This document shows, one piece after another, positions 61,089 to 64,000 of a DNA stretch of 64,000 nucleotides. Every line of letters begins with the position of its first letter. Position 1 is the first letter of the stretch. The translations under genes were made by a program, and so were the position numbers. The stretch is from Clostridium culturomicium. GTDB taxonomy: Bacteria; Bacillota; Clostridia; Clostridiales; Clostridiaceae. The notes beneath the pieces were generated by a model. It had not been told where the DNA came from, ran no database searches, and saw only the letters and a program-made list of their open reading frames with translations. The stretch lies in assembly GCF_000821305.1 (NCBI RefSeq), contig NZ_CCXK01000017.1, forward strand, positions 1,579,504 to 1,643,503, written 5' to 3'.

Positions 61089-62996
61089 CTAATAAAGAAC
61101 TCTGTCATTCTCTACTCGCTTAGTTAACTTTATGCTATCAAAATGCTCTAAGATGGCAACAGCATACTTTCTATTAGTATCAAATACTTCCCTTGCTGAA
61201 GAAGCTGAAATAGATCCATTTTTATTTATATACTCAACAACAATAGTCTTGGCACCTTCATAGTCTGCTTTTAGAAGGGTACAATCTTCATTAAGTTTTA
61301 TTAAATCACCTTGATCTAGTAAAAGGTCATAAACCATTTTAAAGGCTGTTTTATCCTTTTCTGAAGCTGCTAAATCCACATATTTAGGTGGAGCATATTT
61401 TAACCCTTTATACTCATTTTCAATTCGAGCCTTCATTCTTTCCTGATCTTTTGTAAGCACAACTTCAAAATCCTTAAGGGAAATAAACTTTTCACTTACT
61501 TTAATAGTTTTTCTTTCCTGTAAGATTGCTAAAAGCTCATCATAGCTTTTCTGCTTTAACTTCTTACCAAATATTTTATTTTTAGCTTCTTCCTTAAACA
61601 TTCCAAACTTTAATGGATTCTTTTTATGGAATTCCTCAAGCAACTTTTTAAGTTCCTTTGCTCTATCCTTCAAGAACTCCTCGTGGATATAAATACAACT
61701 ATCTAAACTTCCAAGTCTAATAATAACTCCATTATCCACTAGTTTTTGAAGTTCCTCCTGGAGGTTTTCCATATTCTTTCCTAAAGCCTTTAGAACTGCA
61801 TTAGAGTCTGCATACTCTGAACTTAAAGCCTTAATTGTGTTTTCTAAAATATTTGTACTCTTACCGCTTTCTTTAACCTTCAGCTCTTCTATGTATTCTT
61901 TCGTTATTTTTTTAGATTTCTTTGCATTAGGCTCTATGATTATGCCTCCTGCTATGGTATTCATTGGTGAGTAGCTTCTAACTATGTATCTGTCATTCCT
62001 CTGTGCTGTAATAGGCTTCTCAAGTCTTATTTGTACATAAGCACTTTCACCAGGCTTAATCTCTTCACAATCTAGAGGAATAATCCTTCCTATAATCTCT
62101 TCAGTTCCATGGTAAAGGCGAACTCTTTGTCTTGGAACAATGGGCTTATCCATAGTTTTTATGTGATACAGCTTACAATCAATCATTGAAGAAGGTTCCA
62201 TTATCCCCTCTCTTGCAATAACATTTCCTCTATCAATATCCGCTACCTTCACATTTGCAAGATTAATAGCGCAACGCTGACCAGCTTCTCCTATATCACA
62301 AGGTACATCGTGTACTCTGATTCCCCTAACCTTTGTAGTTATCTTTGAAGGATATATTTCTACATTATCCCCTGTTGAAACCCTTCCACTTATGATAGTT
62401 CCTGTTACAACAGTTCCAAAGCCACTAATAGAGAAAACTCTGTCAACTGGAAGTCTGAAGTGGCCTTCTGTGTCTTTTGCTTCTACTTCTTCTGTAAGTT
62501 TATCTATATCCTTTATTAATCCTTCAAATCCAGCTTTAGTTTTAGAAGAAACCTCATGAATTGGTGCTCCTTCTAAGAAGGTTCCCTTCATCTCTTCCTT
62601 GATATCCTCTTTTATCATTTCAAGCCAGTCTTCATCAACTAAATCAGTTTTAGTTAGCACAACTATACCCTTTTGTATTGATAAAAGTTTTAAAATTTCA
62701 AAATGCTCTCGAGTCTGAGGCATTATTCCTTCATCTGCAGCTATAACTAAAAGCACCACATCTATGCTGCTTATTCCCGCCAGCATGTTTTTAATAAACT
62801 TTTCATGACCAGGTACATCAATAATTCCTGCCCTTCTTCCTGATGGCAGGTCAAAATAAGTAAAACCTAAGTTTATTGAAATACCTCTAGATTTCTCTTC
62901 CTTTAAAGTATCTGTTTCTCTGCCTGTAAGAGCTTTTATTAAAGTAGTCTTACCGTGATCTATATGCCCTGCTGTTCCAATTATTATATGTTTCAT
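61089..62996 (-). CDS. selB: Selenocysteine-specific elongation factor SelB
   Basis: SelB is the GTPase that brings Sec-tRNA to UGA codons marked by a SECIS hairpin. The 635-residue protein starts with GTAGHIDHGKTTLIKALTG, has DVPGHEKFIKNM (G3), LTKTDLVD (G4), EF-Tu-like domains II and III, and the C-terminal winged-helix repeats that bind SECIS RNA (for example GSISASSAREVFDTNRKYAV). It follows selA by 26 bases and precedes selC, forming a compact selenocysteine locus. Confidence 0.97.
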   Translation of the reverse strand: MKHIIIGTAGHIDHGKTTLIKALTGRETDTLKEEKSRGISINLGFTYFDLPSGRRAGIIDVPGHEKFIKNMLAGISSIDVVLLVIAADEGIMPQTREHFEILKLLSIQKGIVVLTKTDLVDEDWLEMIKEDIKEEMKGTFLEGAPIHEVSSKTKAGFEGLIKDIDKLTEEVEAKDTEGHFRLPVDRVFSISGFGTVVTGTIISGRVSTGDNVEIYPSKITTKVRGIRVHDVPCDIGEAGQRCAINLANVKVADIDRGNVIAREGIMEPSSMIDCKLYHIKTMDKPIVPRQRVRLYHGTEEIIGRIIPLDCEEIKPGESAYVQIRLEKPITAQRNDRYIVRSYSPMNTIAGGIIIEPNAKKSKKITKEYIEELKVKESGKSTNILENTIKALSSEYADSNAVLKALGKNMENLQEELQKLVDNGVIIRLGSLDSCIYIHEEFLKDRAKELKKLLEEFHKKNPLKFGMFKEEAKNKIFGKKLKQKSYDELLAILQERKTIKVSEKFISLKDFEVVLTKDQERMKARIENEYKGLKYAPPKYVDLAASEKDKTAFKMVYDLLLDQGDLIKLNEDCTLLKADYEGAKTIVVEYINKNGSISASSAREVFDTNRKYAVAILEHFDSIKLTKRVENDRVLY

Positions 62997-63022
62997 ACTT
63001 CAATCTCCTTCCAAACAGATAC

Positions 63023-64000
63023 TTATTCTAGTACTTTTCTAAAGCACTCTACTATTTCATCAAAATCTCTTTTAAACAGAGTTCTTCCATCCAGCACTAG
63101 TTCATTATCATATACCCTTGCAACCAATGAGGTCTCACCTAATCTCAGCTTTTCTTCCATTGTCTCTGGTGAAAGCCTGTTATTTGAAACCTTTATAACA
63201 TAAGTCGGTATCTTCTCCGTTGGCATGGAGCCTCCGCCAACCATAGATTCACCCTTATCAATTTTAAAGGTACAATCCTTTATTTTGCTTTGAAGCTTTC
63301 TTTTTAAAGTATTACATTTTTGCTTAACCTGTTCTGCTGGCATTAAAATCATATTTAAAGAAGGAATATTTTCTATAGCATCTTTCTCATCAATATAATA
63401 TTTAAAGGTTCCTTCCAAAGCTGCAAGAGTCATTTTATCTACTCTTAAAGCCCTGGTTAATTGATTTTTTTTCATCTTATCGATAAACTTCTTCTTTCCG
63501 ACGATTATACCCGCCTGTGGACCTCCAAGCATCTTATCTCCACTGAAGGTAACCACATCAACGCCCTTAGCAAGGCTTGCCTGCACTGTTGGTTCATAGG
63601 TAAAGCCGTACTTACTAAAGTCAACCAAAACTCCGCTTCCTATATCCTCAACCACCGGTATATTATGTTTTTCACCTAAGGCTACCATTTCTTCTAATGA
63701 AACCGCCTCTGTAAAACCCATAACTTTAAAATTAGAGGTATGAACCTTTAAAAATACTCCTGTTTCTTCTGTTATATTATTTTCATAATCATAAAGATGA
63801 GTTCTATTTGTAGTTCCAACTTCAACAAGCTTAGCGCCACTAAACTTCATAACATCAGGAATTCTAAAGGAACCTCCAATTTCAACAAGCTCTCCCCTTG
63901 AAACTATTACTTCCTTTTCCTTTGCAAGGGTATCTAAAACAAGCATTATGGCTGCTGCATTATTATTTACGACCATAGCAGCTTCTGCTCCTGTAATCCT
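63023..64000 (-). CDS. selA: L-seryl-tRNA(Sec) selenium transferase SelA (5' part beyond window)
   Basis: SelA converts seryl-tRNA(Sec) to selenocysteyl-tRNA with selenophosphate and pyridoxal phosphate. The frame is open to the window end; about 326 codons are visible and the N-terminal ~130 residues lie outside. The segment RITGAEAAMVVNNNAAAIM, the ISRGELVEIGGSFRIP-like stretch and the PLP-lysine region TFSGDKMLGGPQAGIIVG are diagnostic. It is the first of the selA-selB-selC genes and is likely co-transcribed with selB. Confidence 0.97.
   Translation of the reverse strand, partial: RITGAEAAMVVNNNAAAIMLVLDTLAKEKEVIVSRGELVEIGGSFRIPDVMKFSGAKLVEVGTTNRTHLYDYENNITEETGVFLKVHTSNFKVMGFTEAVSLEEMVALGEKHNIPVVEDIGSGVLVDFSKYGFTYEPTVQASLAKGVDVVTFSGDKMLGGPQAGIIVGKKKFIDKMKKNQLTRALRVDKMTLAALEGTFKYYIDEKDAIENIPSLNMILMPAEQVKQKCNTLKRKLQSKIKDCTFKIDKGESMVGGGSMPTEKIPTYVIKVSNNRLSPETMEEKLRLGETSLVARVYDNELVLDGRTLFKRDFDEIVECFRKVLE

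Overview
The window is low-GC DNA from a spore-forming, anaerobic-type Firmicute, most likely Clostridium sensu stricto. The evidence is the gene content (two spoIIP paralogues, gpr, an hrcA-grpE-dnaK-dnaJ heat-shock cluster with a CIRCE operator, a selA-selB-selC selenocysteine locus), strong AGGAGG-type ribosome binding sites and AT-rich intergenic DNA. The species cannot be named from the sequence alone.

Chromosomal left part (1-26040). Most genes read leftward: lepA, hemW, hrcA, grpE, dnaK, dnaJ, a TehB-like methyltransferase and prmA (cut by the window edge). Upstream of lepA lie a small membrane protein gene, two tandem spoIIP paralogues and gpr. rpsT reads rightward with its own promoter and terminator. 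Then come an ECF sigma factor with its membrane anti-sigma factor, holA, and a comEC that lacks the usual metallo-beta-lactamase tail. Next are a solitary BrxC-like P-loop ATPase with no other BREX gene in view, a small two-TM protein and a large SPFH/flotillin-like protein.

Prophage (26041-60777, about 34.7 kb). It is inserted in the 3' part of selC, the selenocysteine tRNA gene, and bounded by a 47-bp direct repeat. Five plus three copies of an ATAARCAACC arm-site repeat lie inside its two ends, next to a tyrosine integrase at the right end. Most genes read leftward. From right to left they are a type ISP restriction-modification enzyme, a regulatory region (divergent promoters, a ribbon-helix-helix gene and a hairpin-repeat block), early genes, terS, terL, portal, a BppU-like protein, scaffold, capsid, connectors, tail tube, tail chaperones with a programmed -1 frameshift signal, tape measure, a cargo gene with its own promoter and terminator, baseplate and fibre proteins, endolysin and holin. 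A PIN/zinc-ribbon gene sits at the left end. The phage is a siphovirus by gene order. I could not recognise a CI-type repressor, an excisionase, a polymerase, a helicase loader or a recombinase other than the integrase.

Chromosomal right part (60744-64000). The intact tRNA-Sec gene, reconstituted at attR, follows selB and selA in the same orientation, so the phage entered directly downstream of a selA-selB-selC cluster. The hairpin that looks like the selC terminator now lies at 26004-26041, on the far side of the prophage.

Strongest leads for a second look are: the RHH gene with divergent promoters whose -35 boxes overlap one inverted repeat; the neighbouring hairpin-repeat block; the self-contained cargo gene in the tail module; the solitary BrxC; the accessory genes at both prophage ends; and the tail-chaperone frameshift signal.
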